Shown here: positions 8,801 to 17,534 of the stretch, piece after piece
How the letters are laid out: each line of letters begins with the position of its first letter
Numbering within the stretch: position 1 is the first letter of the stretch
DNA from: Idiomarina sp.
Lineage (GTDB): Bacteria; Pseudomonadota; Gammaproteobacteria; Enterobacterales; Alteromonadaceae
DNA: 46,721 bases
Assembly: GCA_020832105.1 (NCBI GenBank)
Contig: JAFIFH010000050.1
Location: forward strand, 1 to 46,721
Direction of reading: 5' to 3'
The notes under the pieces: model-generated
Databases searched by the model: none
The model's input: the letters and a program-made list of their open reading frames with translations, nothing else
Told to the model about the DNA's origin: nothing
Position numbers and translations under genes: made by a program

Positions 8801-10033
8801 CGCTGAGTTCCGCCGATACACAACATCACCGAATGAATTATGTGACTGGACTTCAAACCCGGAACCGCAATAAGGCGTACCCTCTGCTCTCACATTGGTT
8901 AGTCTGCTCTTTGAGCTGTCTGAGTACGTATATCTCGTTTCGTGTCCAAGTGCGTTGATGACCAGCGTATAGGTTCCCCCATAAGAGAAGGTATTGCTAT
9001 CTATACCGTTGGCGTGCCGGCTTTCAATGACACGTCCCGATGAGTCATAATCAAACCAGGAGTAACGGTTGCCGTTATAGCTAATGCCAGCTAATTGATA
9101 TGTTTTTGTAGGCGAGTAATGGTAGGTATGCGTGTCACCATCAGGATAACGAACCTGCGAAAGCACCTGATTACCATCATAATCATAGGTGTATAGATTT
9201 CCGGCGTCATCTTCAACACTTGATACCAATCCATTAGCCCAAGAAATCCGCAATTTTCTTCCCGTCGCATCGGACATCGTGGCGAGTTGGCCGCTCTGGT
9301 AGGTAAAATTAATGGCGCTACCACCCCTAACTCTGACTGAGGCTAGTCTTCCGTTCTGATTGAAGATGACGACAGTCCCATCTCCTTTTTCTAATCTCCA
9401 CTGGCTATAATTAATAGTGCTTTGAAGCACTGTTCCACCAGACGCGCTGACGAAGCGTACCTCAGGTTGCTCACCGCCAGGTACAGGTCGTGGGTCTTCG
9501 AACTGCAGCTTTTTGCCGGATTCATCAACGATGTAATCAGGCCAAGGGTACCCGTCGGGAGAGGTGGTTAGGAAAAGCCGTTGGTCAAAAATAGAAGACC
9601 AGCCTGGCCCAAACGCACCGGAGGCCGATTTTGTGCTCGTGTAAGTTCTAACAAGTTCGATTGGGAACCGACCGTTGCCTCTAAAATCGGTGATTTGCTC
9701 AAATTTTGTGCCCGATGATACGATTGTGGGGTTACCTTCTTTACACGTGTCATCAGGGGCTGGGGCCGAACTCGATTCACTAAGTTCTCGCCTAAAGTCA
9801 CTTCCTGAATAAGCGTCTTGCATAAGAATATTTAGTGCAGCCTCAATGCCGAAGTTATCTCTTATTGGCCGTTGGCCGAAAAACTCATGTCTCCCATGAG
9901 TTAAAGGCTCATCAGGACTCGCATAGGCTTCGGGAGGAAATATTGTGACAGTGACCAGGCCAAAGGAGATCAACAATTTGATAGTCAATACAACGCAAAA
10001 AACTTTAGAGAACATTAGGTGGCTCGCTTCCAT
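5870..10033 (-). CDS. Sec-exported RHS/YD-repeat protein with a short variable C-terminal tip
   Basis: A 1387-residue RHS-repeat protein. The frame can begin at a TTG (10045), but the ATG at 10033 has GGTGG ahead of it; another ATG lies at 10015. The N-terminus is a signal peptide ending near [12 protein letters not shown]6531-like block ([17 protein letters not shown]) and many YD repeats follow, then the RHS core end ([38 protein letters not shown], about residues 1246-1272). The last 115 residues form the tip: a hydrophobic stretch ([15 protein letters not shown]), a polar helical middle, and a second hydrophobic stretch ([13 protein letters not shown]). No PAAR, VgrG or TcB-type domain was seen. 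RHS shells enclose and deliver toxic tips in known systems; a toxic role here is inferred. A proline-rich insertion with two cysteines interrupts the repeats mid-protein. Confidence 0.88.
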   Translation of the reverse strand: MEASHLMFSKVFCVVLTIKLLISFGLVTVTIFPPEAYASPDEPLTHGRHEFFGQRPIRDNFGIEAALNILMQDAYSGSDFRRELSESSSAPAPDDTCKEGNPTIVSSGTKFEQITDFRGNGRFPIELVRTYTSTKSASGAFGPGWSSIFDQRLFLTTSPDGYPWPDYIVDESGKKLQFEDPRPVPGGEQPEVRFVSASGGTVLQSTINYSQWRLEKGDGTVVIFNQNGRLASVRVRGGSAINFTYQSGQLATMSDATGRKLRISWANGLVSSVEDDAGNLYTYDYDGNQVLSQVRYPDGDTHTYHYSPTKTYQLAGISYNGNRYSWFDYDSSGRVIESRHANGIDSNTFSYGGTYTLVINALGHETRYTYSDSSKSRLTNVRAEGTPYCGSGFEVQSHNSFGDVVYRRNSAGAITRKTYDKRLLQSRTRGEGTNSELTENFTWNSFNKRLLEIDRSDGTRDVFQYNSQGDVSRHERHGDSEVRATQYNYTYHSGRIPSLLIITSPSGSAERFTYDAKGQLVEHQTANNLKTTYRDYDALGNVGRITYPDGTQSVYRYDSRSRVISEETRSANGKFNRASYTYNRFGEIASVRHFDNQNLHYTYDPAGRKVHTRFSKGGVRHEELLTRNLLGNVIRAQYSERILVDHIPCDGAEPMGGVVASMENFETTGLEPIVFDPNDRKDPPKDTDPIIVLPPMPGPCGNIYAENEVFEQAFEYTDRGMLRAIYNHAGQRLVDYTYDAIGNRITARDGANQITYYEYDSLNRLVLERAPDGTETGFGHSTRGLTRVADARQNETNYEFSAFRELTQLDSPDSNSTANSYNLMGQLINSTDARGVSTNFTYDASGRLTTKSNSDTSSFTYDASARGRGKLSSFSDASGSTTYGFDEWGAVSSQDTFIEGSRYVMSLTRDFYGRVNSLTYPGGNRVNYQYGNAGRVESLTVTINGVTRDVIKDVEYLPFGPANSYTFGNNLHRDLMYDNSYRLTNISTPGVQRLSYAYDSRNNITSITNQVRFVDSQNFGYDNRSRLTSITSMGLGNSQFSYDALGNRLQRSGSISESYTISPSSNRLDRVTRGGNTRTFMYDANGSVISENGFNGQTRTYQYNDDNRMVRAGSAEYAYNALGQRVRKSANGITTHFIYSPDGQLLAEGNNVQYIFFGGQIVGYIRNNQLYFVHNDHLGRPEVITDSTGTPVWRAQLEAFDRSVLFSSIGDFNIGFPGQYWDAEKGSWYNYFRDYDASTGRYLQSDPIGLAGGMNTYGYVGANPVSYFDPDGRRRFGLICMGVTAGAFALDVGGVRSAVMNMTTENPYSHAVDLLTDGISELNAEAESCNNTEKRMQIQSHVRNLESTKRTMVAKQAQWATENSFGGATSVAGTAFVVAGSVCSRYM
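6021..6075. repeat. 55-base identical block, copy in the full-length rhs gene
   Basis: Identical to 4926-4980 in the displaced tip. Perfect identity over 55 bases between copies that otherwise differ points to recent duplication or gene conversion across this segment. Confidence 0.9.
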
Positions 10034-10106
10034 GGTGACCACCAAAATGCATAATTGGCAGTTATATTTGTTTGTTTTTTGTTATTAAATAGAAGCCTTG
10101 ACGACC

Positions 10107-10125
10107 TGTAAACAAAATATTTACA
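10107..10125. promoter_or_regulatory. 19-base inverted repeat upstream of the rhs gene
   Basis: TGTAAACAAAATATTTACA reads TGTAAA-N7-TTTACA, a perfect 6-base dyad in an AT-rich stretch, 74 bases upstream of the preferred rhs start. A dyad of this form could be an operator for a dimeric regulator. It resembles a TyrR box, but the spacer is 7 rather than 6, so I do not name a regulator. Confidence 0.4.
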
Positions 10126-10264
10126 ACTCTCACCTTTGGAACTGACTGAATGGAAAAATTCTCACACTATTAATGGGATGTCTTAGTGAACCCAATAAGG
10201 GTTGAATGCTCTCGGTATAACATCGGCTCTTGCAGCCAGCTAAGTTTTTCCATGGGTAACGCCC

Positions 10265-10289
10265 ACAAAAAAGCCACCCGTAGGTGGCT
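10265..10289 (-). terminator. Intrinsic terminator of the DEAD-box helicase gene
   Basis: On the minus strand AGCCACC, a TACG loop and GGTGGCT form a 7-base-pair stem followed by a run of six T. It lies about 30 bases after the helicase stop codon. It also separates that transcript from the rhs gene on the same strand. Confidence 0.9.
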
Positions 10290-10318
10290 CTCATTTTAAC
10301 TAAGGCTTAAGCCGTAGT

Positions 10319-12040
10319 TTAGACTTTCGTCATGCCCGAAGGCTGTTGGCGAATACGCGCACGTTGCAATTTAGCAACGATAGCCGCTGGCAGGCCTTTT
10401 GGCAGCTCAACGAAGCTATGCTCGCCGTGTAACTTGATGTTACCGATCATGCGGCTGTCCATGTTGCCTTCGTTGGCAATGGCACCCACGATATCGCCTG
10501 GGCGTGCACCGTGGTCTTTACCAACGCTTAAACGGTAGGTGTCAAACTCGATGTTCGCATCACGGCCTTTCGCAGGGCGCGCTGCCGCACCGGCTGCACG
10601 AGGGCCTTTGCTTCCGCGCTCAGCGCCACGCTCGTTACGGCCTTTGCCTGGGCGTGCGTTGCGGTCAAAACGGTCACCGCCACGTGGCTCACGCACTTCG
10701 CGTGCTTCACGACGTGGTTTAGGGTCGTCTTTCACAAACAACGGACGGGTTTGCTGTTGCTCGAACAACAAGGCCGCAGCCAGGTCCTTCATGTCAACAG
10801 CGCCTTCATTGGCCATTTGCTCAACCAGTTCACGCATGGTGCTCAGGTCTTGGTTCGCTACCAAATCAGCTAAACGCTTCTGACAAGCTTCCAAGCGGTA
10901 GGCTGTCATTTCACGCGCTGTCGGTACTTCCATCATTTCGATAGTACCTTTAGTTTCGCGCTCATAGCGGCGTAACAGGTGCATTTCACGTGGGCGAGCA
11001 AACAAAATTGCTTCGCCTGAGCGGCCTGCACGACCGGTACGGCCGATACGGTGAACGTAAGACTCTGGGTCGTTTGGTAAGTCATAGTTGATGACATGGC
11101 TTACACCTGGAACATCAAGACCACGGGCAACAACGTCAGTTGCTACCAACACACGTACGGTACCAGCTTTCAGTTGTGAAACTGTTGCTTCACGTTGTGC
11201 CTGGTTCATGTCACCGTTCAGGCCAGCTGCTTTAAAGCCTTTGCTTTGCAGGTGGTCAGACAGGGTAATGGTGTCCTGACGGGTGCGCACGAAAATCAGT
11301 GCCAGGTTGTAGTCAGTGGTTTCAAGAATACGCTCAAGCGCGCTGTTCTTGCTAATCACTGTCACTTTCCAGGCTTTCTGGGTAATGTTTGCTTTATGTT
11401 CCTGGGTTTTCTCAATCGCTACATGGACCGAGTCAGTCAGGAATTTTTGTGCAATTTTGCGGATTTGCTGTGGCATGGTAGCCGAGAACAATGCACGCTG
11501 TGCATCCTTCGGTACGCTTTCCATGATGAACTCGATGTCTTCAACGAAGCCCATGTTGAGCATTTCGTCAGCTTCATCCAGCACGCTCATTTTCAGTTTG
11601 CTCAGGTCCAGGGTGCCTTTATTGATGTGATCCATCAATCGGCCCGGAGTACCCACAACAACCTGTGCGCCACCTTTAAGGAGTTTAATTTGCGGACCGT
11701 AAGCAGCGCCACCGTATACGGTTGCGACCGTTAAGCCACGCATAAATTTGCCCATTTGCTCGATTGATTCAGCCACCTGAATCGCCAGCTCACGAGTAGG
11801 TGCGACAACTAAAAGCTGTGCGCCACGAACTGTGGTGTCGATGTTAGCGAGTGCTGGCAAGCCGAAAGCAGCCGTTTTACCGGTGCCGGTTTGAGCTTCA
11901 CCCAATACATCACGGCCGGCCAATAAAGGACCGATAGCACGTTGCTGGATAGGGGTTGGCTTATCATAACCTAGCTCGGTAATACCGCGCAGGATCGCTT
12001 CAGGTAACTCAAGAGCAGAGAAAGTAGTAAATTCAGACAT
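10319..12040 (-). CDS. deaD: ATP-dependent DEAD-box RNA helicase DeaD/CsdA
   Basis: CsdA/DeaD unwinds RNA in 50S ribosome assembly, mRNA decay and cold adaptation. The 573-residue product has the Q motif near residues 25-33, Walker A AQTGTGKT (49-56), DEAD (155-158), SAT in FSATMP and VHRIGRTGRAG. A basic, glycine- and arginine-rich stretch (about 425-480) links to a DbpA-type RNA-binding domain (FDTYRLSVGKDHGARPGDIVGAI). These domains fit DeaD rather than RhlE or SrmB. The Shine-Dalgarno before the ATG is weak. The probable promoter lies about 200 bases upstream, giving a long leader as in E. coli csdA. It is monocistronic, with a clear terminator. Confidence 0.95.
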   Translation of the reverse strand: MSEFTTFSALELPEAILRGITELGYDKPTPIQQRAIGPLLAGRDVLGEAQTGTGKTAAFGLPALANIDTTVRGAQLLVVAPTRELAIQVAESIEQMGKFMRGLTVATVYGGAAYGPQIKLLKGGAQVVVGTPGRLMDHINKGTLDLSKLKMSVLDEADEMLNMGFVEDIEFIMESVPKDAQRALFSATMPQQIRKIAQKFLTDSVHVAIEKTQEHKANITQKAWKVTVISKNSALERILETTDYNLALIFVRTRQDTITLSDHLQSKGFKAAGLNGDMNQAQREATVSQLKAGTVRVLVATDVVARGLDVPGVSHVINYDLPNDPESYVHRIGRTGRAGRSGEAILFARPREMHLLRRYERETKGTIEMMEVPTAREMTAYRLEACQKRLADLVANQDLSTMRELVEQMANEGAVDMKDLAAALLFEQQQTRPLFVKDDPKPRREAREVREPRGGDRFDRNARPGKGRNERGAERGSKGPRAAGAAARPAKGRDANIEFDTYRLSVGKDHGARPGDIVGAIANEGNMDSRMIGNIKLHGEHSFVELPKGLPAAIVAKLQRARIRQQPSGMTKV

Positions 12041-12247
12041 ATATTTTTTTCACACTATTCAACGCTACAACAAACGACAACCCTGTTGTAGACTCACGAT
12101 ATGTAGGGGCATCGCCCGGCACTTATGGTTGGAGCTTGGAACGCGGAATAGTATTTCGCGGCAAGCCAACTGGATAGGCGTAGTCACCCCATGACAATTC
12201 AAGGATAACCGGCACTTCACAGCAGGCACTTACCTTGAGGAGGCGTA

Positions 12248-12275
12248 ACTATACGGTTATTTAGATAACTTGCAA
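12248..12275 (-). promoter_or_regulatory. Probable promoter and long leader of deaD
   Basis: Reading left, TTGCAA (12275-12270), a 16-base spacer and TATAGT (12253-12248) form a plausible sigma-70 promoter. It would start transcription near 12240 and leave an untranslated leader of about 200 bases before the deaD ATG. The 309-base stretch 12041-12349 otherwise holds no gene. Long leaders before csdA-type genes are often cold-responsive; that is inference here. Confidence 0.5.
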
Positions 12276-12349
12276 GGGTTGCGCGCAAATATTGAACATA
12301 TTTAACAATTGGCGTGGCTTTGCAGGCCGTTCTCGTCTATGACTGTACC

Positions 12350-13906
12350 TTACTCCCAGGCAGATAAATCTAAATAGAGCTTAGCCATAAAGCCTTTTGT
12401 GTTCTTTAACGGAATAAAAGTGCCCTCTTTGTCTGACTCTGCCTCGCGTCCACGGCCATCGCTCCAATTCTCATCTGCGAACACATAACGAATACGCCAA
12501 TCACCATCGCTCAGGGTCACTTTGAGCGTCAGGCTTTGTCGATACAGATGCTCGTCCGGCGCGCGCCGTTGCATGATACGACTCCCATTGATGCGAAAGT
12601 CGACCCCCTGAATATCGAGTTCTAGGCTCAACACCATGGTCTTACCTACTTCAATACGCCTTGAGTCGAGAAAAACACTGGCAAGTACCGGGTAACGGGG
12701 TTTCTTCAAGCCCGCTTTTTGTGGGTTTAGTAGCTCATCAAAGCTGCGAAACACCGCAGAGTGATGATCAACCTTGCGACAGGACAGCGGTACAGGGTTA
12801 TCCCCCCGTACTTTAATGCTGCATTCAAACAGATAGGAACCTCTCACCTGCCGGCCCGCTTCATACGCCTTTTTAAGTGGGGGTGAAAGAGGCAACACCT
12901 GTGGCTGGAGTTGCACTTTTAAACGGTAATCGCCAAACAGAAACCTGACTAAATTGTCGTAACCTTCTTTTGAATTCACCATCCCATAAGGGCCGCTGTG
13001 ACTGGTATAGGAAAATACCCGAGGTGCGTCTTCTACATAGGCGTTGTCCATGGTCACTAAACCGTCGCTGGCTTTTTCAACCACCATACGGGTCAGGTTG
13101 TAATCACCAGGGTTAGTGCCTACAAAACAAAAGAAACGCTCAGGGGGGAAGCTACCGTTCAGGCTGTTGACCTTGCCCGCTTTCGCCTTGAGCTTTAAAT
13201 AACCCGCCATGTGAGTACGATTGAAGTTATTTGCATCCATCAAGCCCATAAAGCGCGGTACGTTAAACCCCATCACTTCAATGCCATTGTGGGGCGTGCC
13301 ATAGGTAAAGACCTTATCCACCATGGCTGCAGCTTTGTCAGTATCAGCCTCATTATTTTGCAGTAAACAGCGACAAATGAGCCCGCCCATAGAGTGGGCC
13401 ACCAAGTGCACCTTAAAATGCTTTGCCGCCACAGCATCGTCTTTGCACACCAGATCGCGTACCCGCTTGATCAGCGCCGATAACCGTTGCGCAGCGGTCA
13501 GGATGCCGGCGCGTTCACTGGCCCCCTGCTCTGCCGCTAGCTCGCTCTCATAGTATCGATGAATAATAATTGAACGTCGCGGCAAACTGATATTCTGGCC
13601 CTCAAGCTCGCCCTCATGCAAAGGCTCGGCTAGATTAATGCCATCCGCATAAGCGTCCTGATAACCGTAGTCTTTCATTAACCGGATCAGCGGCGACTCA
13701 AATATATAGTGTTTGAAGCTGCCATCGTATTGCTGTCGCACCCGAGTCGAACCCAGATTAAACCCCATATAGGGTGTATGTACGGTGGCCTCCATCGCTT
13801 TTTCGGTCATCGCATAACCGCGTACATAGATGATCGGGTGGAAGGCGTCAGGGTGAGAGGCTGACGTGGAGCCTTTGCTAGGTAAGAGAGCGCTTATTGG
13901 TGGCAT
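12350..13906 (-). CDS. Large alpha/beta-hydrolase, lipase/PGAP1-like
   Basis: A predicted cytosolic serine hydrolase of 518 residues. The N-terminal half carries HPIIYVRGYAMTE (oxyanion region, about 23-35) and the nucleophile elbow AHSMGG with the serine near residue 172, resembling lipases and PGAP1-like esterases. A Cys-Arg-Cys follows the elbow. The C-terminal 200 residues contain LKVQLQPQVLPLSPPLKKAYEAGRQ-like stretches and look like beta-rich domains of unknown role. The ATG at 13906 has AGGG 8 bases upstream. No signal peptide is seen. Neighbours on each side are unrelated, and no substrate can be named. Confidence 0.72.
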   Translation of the reverse strand: MPPISALLPSKGSTSASHPDAFHPIIYVRGYAMTEKAMEATVHTPYMGFNLGSTRVRQQYDGSFKHYIFESPLIRLMKDYGYQDAYADGINLAEPLHEGELEGQNISLPRRSIIIHRYYESELAAEQGASERAGILTAAQRLSALIKRVRDLVCKDDAVAAKHFKVHLVAHSMGGLICRCLLQNNEADTDKAAAMVDKVFTYGTPHNGIEVMGFNVPRFMGLMDANNFNRTHMAGYLKLKAKAGKVNSLNGSFPPERFFCFVGTNPGDYNLTRMVVEKASDGLVTMDNAYVEDAPRVFSYTSHSGPYGMVNSKEGYDNLVRFLFGDYRLKVQLQPQVLPLSPPLKKAYEAGRQVRGSYLFECSIKVRGDNPVPLSCRKVDHHSAVFRSFDELLNPQKAGLKKPRYPVLASVFLDSRRIEVGKTMVLSLELDIQGVDFRINGSRIMQRRAPDEHLYRQSLTLKVTLSDGDWRIRYVFADENWSDGRGREAESDKEGTFIPLKNTKGFMAKLYLDLSAWE

Positions 13907-14067
13907 GCTGAAATCCCTGTTCAGTAGTTTTGCTTTGTGAATTGCTCAAATATTGAACTAACTATAGCCGTTGTCGGCGCATTCGGGCAGACCGAAAAAG
14001 CTACTAGGATTTTTGCCTTAGCATGGCATACTGCAAAATTGGTATTTACTGATTAGCGGGTTTGAAG

Positions 14068-14625
14068 ATGAAGTTATTTGGCAGTTACACCTCACCCTTT
14101 GTGCGTCATTGTCGGATTGCAGTGCTGCAAGCGGATCTCGAGTGTACGTTTGTAGAAACAAATTACGAGCAAAGTGCGGAGGGGTCGGCGGCGATGCGCG
14201 TGCCCTACCTCGAACACGACCAGCTTAAACTACACGATTCAATGAGTATTCTGCGCTATCTGCGAGAGCTCAGAGATCAAAGGTTTTGCCCGACCCTAGC
14301 GGAGTATGATTTGCTGTTATTGGTGAATACCGCGCTAGATAGCACGATTAACCTGTTCTTATTAGAAAACAGTGGTCTGGATATCGCGAGCAACAGCTAT
14401 ACGCAACGTCAGGCTCGTCGGGTGGAACAGAGCCTGGCATATTTAAATGATGTGGCAGCGCAGGGATTAGAGTGGAACGATGCAGGCATTCGTCTTGCCT
14501 GCTTTGTAGACTGGGCAATGTTCAGGCAGCGCTTAGACTTCACTAACTACCCAGCACTGGTGGCCTGGCGTGAGCAGGCGCAGCAAAGTAAAGAGTTTAT
14601 CGCGACCGCACCACCGACTGCATAA
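14068..14625 (+). CDS. Glutathione S-transferase family protein
   Basis: A 185-residue protein with a GST N-terminal thioredoxin-like domain: MKLFGSYTSPFVRHCRIAV at the start, RVPYLEHDQLKLHDSMSILRYL at about 47-68 containing the cis-proline and the glutathione-contacting acidic-serine pair (HDSMSI), then an all-helical C-terminal domain. It is short for the family (200-220 usual). The frame opens at TTG 14062, but ATG 14068 is the more likely start. It may conjugate or reduce substrates with glutathione, or be a structural GST relative; no specific substrate can be inferred. Confidence 0.8.
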   Translation: MKLFGSYTSPFVRHCRIAVLQADLECTFVETNYEQSAEGSAAMRVPYLEHDQLKLHDSMSILRYLRELRDQRFCPTLAEYDLLLLVNTALDSTINLFLLENSGLDIASNSYTQRQARRVEQSLAYLNDVAAQGLEWNDAGIRLACFVDWAMFRQRLDFTNYPALVAWREQAQQSKEFIATAPPTA

Positions 14626-14634
14626 TCGGTGGTG
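14609..14634. terminator. Strong hairpin over the stop codon of the GST gene
   Basis: CACCACCGA (14609-14617) and TCGGTGGTG (14626-14634) form a perfect 9-base-pair stem with an 8-base loop containing the TAA of the GST gene. No T-run follows, so it may be a transcript-stabilising 3' structure or a weak terminator between convergent genes rather than a standard intrinsic terminator. Confidence 0.6.
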
Positions 14635-14660
14635 TGACCGATTCTTTTACCGGTGCCTGG

Positions 14661-15302
14661 TTACCAGCCGCCCTGGGCTTGTTCAGTTTCCATATTTTCC
14701 TGCATTTGAGCGGCGTTGACGTAGACGCCGCTATCATTGACCCGCCATGGCATCTCACTGGTATACACAGAAATACTCTCCGCATTGAGCTCGCCTGATT
14801 CGAACTGGACCTGATAATCAGCTAATTGCTCATATGCGCTGGAACTTCTCGTTTCAGCGTAATCGTCCACCAGGATAAGCAAGTTCGGATAATGCGTCTG
14901 CGCCGTAACGCGAACGCTACCATCGTCTGCACGCTCATACGCGATCGCTTCAATCTTCACCAGACCTCGAACAAATGACTCTAGCTGGTAAAACTCGTGG
15001 TCCTGTGACAAGCGAGTTTGATTCGCATGCGCAGAGCGCCCTTGAATCTGATTCCAGGTTTGTTCGTCCCACACGGCTTTGTCTTCATCGGACAGGTATT
15101 GGTAATCCATCGTGTTCAAAAACGCCTGAACCAAATCTGTCGGAGTATCCGTGGCGAGTTGCGCATGTTGCGCCGAGCCCTGGGCATTCGCTTGTCCTGC
15201 AAGCTCTCCTTGAGTGGCCTGCGCCTGCTGGCTTATACCAGCTAACCCCATTGCGATGCCTAGACTACCGAATAAAGCTGTTTGCAAATGTTTTGCCGTC
15301 AT
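14661..15302 (-). CDS. Exported protein of unknown function
   Basis: I do not recognise this gene. The 213-residue product has a signal peptide (MTAKHLQTALFGSLGIAMGLAGISQQAQA, cleavage probably after QAQA or nearby), then a Gln/Ala-rich linker and a mixed alpha/beta body (about 50-195) with acidic character. No cysteine remains in the mature part, and no catalytic motif stands out. The ATG has GGAGA 7 bases upstream. It is convergent with the GST gene and divergent from prpE. A periplasmic role is inferred from the signal peptide alone. Confidence 0.65.
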   Translation of the reverse strand: MTAKHLQTALFGSLGIAMGLAGISQQAQATQGELAGQANAQGSAQHAQLATDTPTDLVQAFLNTMDYQYLSDEDKAVWDEQTWNQIQGRSAHANQTRLSQDHEFYQLESFVRGLVKIEAIAYERADDGSVRVTAQTHYPNLLILVDDYAETRSSSAYEQLADYQVQFESGELNAESISVYTSEMPWRVNDSGVYVNAAQMQENMETEQAQGGW

Positions 15303-15601
15303 GATGTATCTCCATTTCCATGGCCTGCGCAGTACTACCGTGGACTGCCGCTTTTATGGTTGTGACTAACTCGTCAAGCGCACTTGTGTTCAGCTTTTAT
15401 GATTATTGGTTGCGGATGTCGCTGTGTTTAGGCTGTTAAGCTTAGTCCTTAAGCGCCAATCTTGTGGCGGCCTTACACGGTTTTACAAAGTAAAGATTGA
15501 GCAAACCAGATGACGTATTAGCCTTAAGTCTAACTTTCCGTCATTTGAATAAAGAGTATGCTTGTTGAATCGTATATATTTTGTTGATTTAGGTGACTGC
15601 A
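15303..15601. other. Divergent intergenic region between the exported protein and prpE
   Basis: About 300 bases without a gene. Both neighbouring genes start here, so it must hold two promoters. The part next to prpE is AT-rich (15560-15590, with TATATATTTTG), but no promoter with good spacing stood out. No repeat or RNA structure was recognised. Confidence 0.4.
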
Positions 15602-17503
15602 ATGGACTACCGCCACGAATACCAATCTGCCGCCAAAGATCCTGCCGCATTCTGGCAAGATAAAGCACGTAAACTGCCTTGGTTCAAACACCCTACACAA
15701 ATGTCGGACCCTGCGAATGCCAGTGGACGATGGTTTAATGATGGTGAGCTGAATGTCAGTTACGCAGCTCTGGACCACCATGTGCAACAAGGCCGTGGTG
15801 ACCAGGTGGCGATTTACTACGACTCTGCGGTGACCGGCGTAAAACAGTCTTTTACCTATCTTGAGCTTCTCAATGAAGTGGCTCAGTTTGCTGGTGCTTT
15901 AAAAGCCAAAGGTGTGGGTAAAGGCGATCGCGTGGTGATCTATATGCCGATGATTCCGCAAGCAGCCATTGCGATGTTAGCTGTCGCCAGATTGGGTGCG
16001 GTTCACTCTGTGGTGTTTGGGGGCTTTGCCGCCCATGAGCTGGCGGTACGCATTGATGACGCAACACCAAAGGTTGTGGTCAGTGCGTCCCATGGAATTG
16101 AGATTAATCGTCTGATTGAATACAAGCCACTCCTCGACAAAGCACTGGACAAGGCTGTGCATGCCCCTGATTGCACCATTATTTTCAATCGCGACCAGGT
16201 ACCCGCTGACAAACGGGTCGAGTATAGCTCGCAACAAGGGCGGGACTTTGACTGGCAACAGCTGGCTGCTGAGGCTGCGCCAGCGGACGCAGTGCCGGTC
16301 AAAAGTACTGACCCGCTGTACATTCTCTATACCTCCGGCACCACAGGTAAGCCTAAAGGCGTGGTACGAGACTGTGGTGGCTACGCGGTAGCGTTACATT
16401 ACAGTATGCAGGCAATTTACAATTGTGGCCCCGGCGACACCATATTCACTGCATCAGACGTCGGCTGGGTGGTTGGTCATTCATATATTGTTTACGGCCC
16501 ACTGCTGGCAGGTTGCAGTAGCGTACTATATGAAGGGAAGCCGGTGTTCACCCCTGACGCGGGTGCCTTCTGGCGCATCTGTGAAGCCTACAAAGTCAAA
16601 GCACTGTTCGCCGCCCCTACCGCTTTTCGTGCGATTCGCAAAGAAGATGCCCAGGGTGAACTTATCAAGCAGTACGATATCAGCTCAGTTGAAACTATTT
16701 TTATGGCTGGTGAGCGCCTTGATCCAGCCACTTATGACTGGACCTGCGACAAAACCGCGAAGCCAGTGGTTGATCACTGGTGGCAAACAGAGTCTGGCTG
16801 GCCCATTTGCGCCAGCTTACGCGGACTCGACCCCGAGCCTGTAAAATCAGGTTCTGCCAACTTACCGGTGCCTGGCTATCAAATAGTCATTCTAGATGAC
16901 GCTGGCAAACCTATGGCCGCAGGTGAACAAGGCAACGTGGCGATCAAGTTGCCGTTACCGCCAGGCTGCCTGACCACTATCTGGCAGAATCAGGCGCGTT
17001 TTGAAAGTGGTTATCTGCGTCAATTTCCAGGTTACTATACCACTGGTGACGGCGGCTACATTGACGACGATGGCTATGTATTTATTATGGGCCGTACCGA
17101 CGATGTGATTAACGTTGCCGGTCATCGCCTCTCCACTGGCGAAATTGAAGAAGTCATTGCCAGTCACCCCGCAGTAGCCGAATGCTGTGTGGTGGGCGCA
17201 CAGGATCAACTGAAGGGCCAGTTACCCATTGGCTTAATCATCATGAAGAACGGCGTGGAGATGACCCCGCAACAATTGCAAACTGAATTGGTGGCTCTGG
17301 TGCGCGAAGAGATAGGCGCCCTCGCCTGCTTTAAAGTTGCAGTGTCAGTCAGCAGATTGCCAAAGACCCGTTCGGGTAAGATTTTGCGAAAAATCGTGCG
17401 CAATATAGTGGATGGAGAAAATTACCAGGTCCCCTCAACCATTGACGACCCGGACAGCCTGACAGAAATTGAACAAGCCATAAAACAACAAGGCCTTGCA
17501 TAA
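15602..17503 (+). CDS. prpE: Propionate-CoA ligase PrpE
   Basis: The enzyme activates propionate to propionyl-CoA via an acyl-adenylate, feeding the methylcitrate cycle. The 633-residue product starts MDYRHEYQSAAKDPAAFWQ, typical of PrpE rather than acetyl-CoA synthetase. The adenylate-forming signature YTSGTTGKPKGVVRD lies at about 243-257, followed by the PrpE-like GGYAVAL. The C-terminal RSGKILRK places the regulatory lysine at 593. The frame opens at GTG 15593, but that codon lies inside the Shine-Dalgarno AGGTGA, so ATG 15602 is the start. No other prp genes are next to it in this window. Confidence 0.92.
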   Translation: MDYRHEYQSAAKDPAAFWQDKARKLPWFKHPTQMSDPANASGRWFNDGELNVSYAALDHHVQQGRGDQVAIYYDSAVTGVKQSFTYLELLNEVAQFAGALKAKGVGKGDRVVIYMPMIPQAAIAMLAVARLGAVHSVVFGGFAAHELAVRIDDATPKVVVSASHGIEINRLIEYKPLLDKALDKAVHAPDCTIIFNRDQVPADKRVEYSSQQGRDFDWQQLAAEAAPADAVPVKSTDPLYILYTSGTTGKPKGVVRDCGGYAVALHYSMQAIYNCGPGDTIFTASDVGWVVGHSYIVYGPLLAGCSSVLYEGKPVFTPDAGAFWRICEAYKVKALFAAPTAFRAIRKEDAQGELIKQYDISSVETIFMAGERLDPATYDWTCDKTAKPVVDHWWQTESGWPICASLRGLDPEPVKSGSANLPVPGYQIVILDDAGKPMAAGEQGNVAIKLPLPPGCLTTIWQNQARFESGYLRQFPGYYTTGDGGYIDDDGYVFIMGRTDDVINVAGHRLSTGEIEEVIASHPAVAECCVVGAQDQLKGQLPIGLIIMKNGVEMTPQQLQTELVALVREEIGALACFKVAVSVSRLPKTRSGKILRKIVRNIVDGENYQVPSTIDDPDSLTEIEQAIKQQGLA

Positions 17504-17513
17504 GCAAGGCCTT
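17490..17513. terminator. Hairpin over the prpE stop codon, between convergent genes
   Basis: AAGGCCTTGC (17490-17499), loop ATAA containing the prpE stop, and GCAAGGCCTT (17504-17513) make a perfect 10-base-pair stem. There is no T-run on either side, so strict Rho-independence is doubtful. It sits between prpE and the convergent glutamate dehydrogenase gene and could serve both. Confidence 0.6.
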
Positions 17514-17534
17514 GGTCGATGGGTGCTTCGTCGC

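Noticed and set aside
10034..10045. TTG start for the RHS protein
   Set aside because: It is the longest frame only; the ATG at 10033 has GGTGG upstream and keeps the signal peptide intact.
10107..10125. TyrR box
   Set aside because: TyrR boxes have a 6-base spacer between TGTAAA and TTTACA; here it is 7, and the downstream gene is not an aromatic amino-acid gene.
11195..11734. Plus-strand ORF of 179 codons
   Set aside because: It is antisense to deaD, low in recognisable structure, and explained by codon bias of the helicase gene.
15593..15601. GTG start for prpE
   Set aside because: The GTG lies inside the Shine-Dalgarno AGGTGA of the ATG at 15602.
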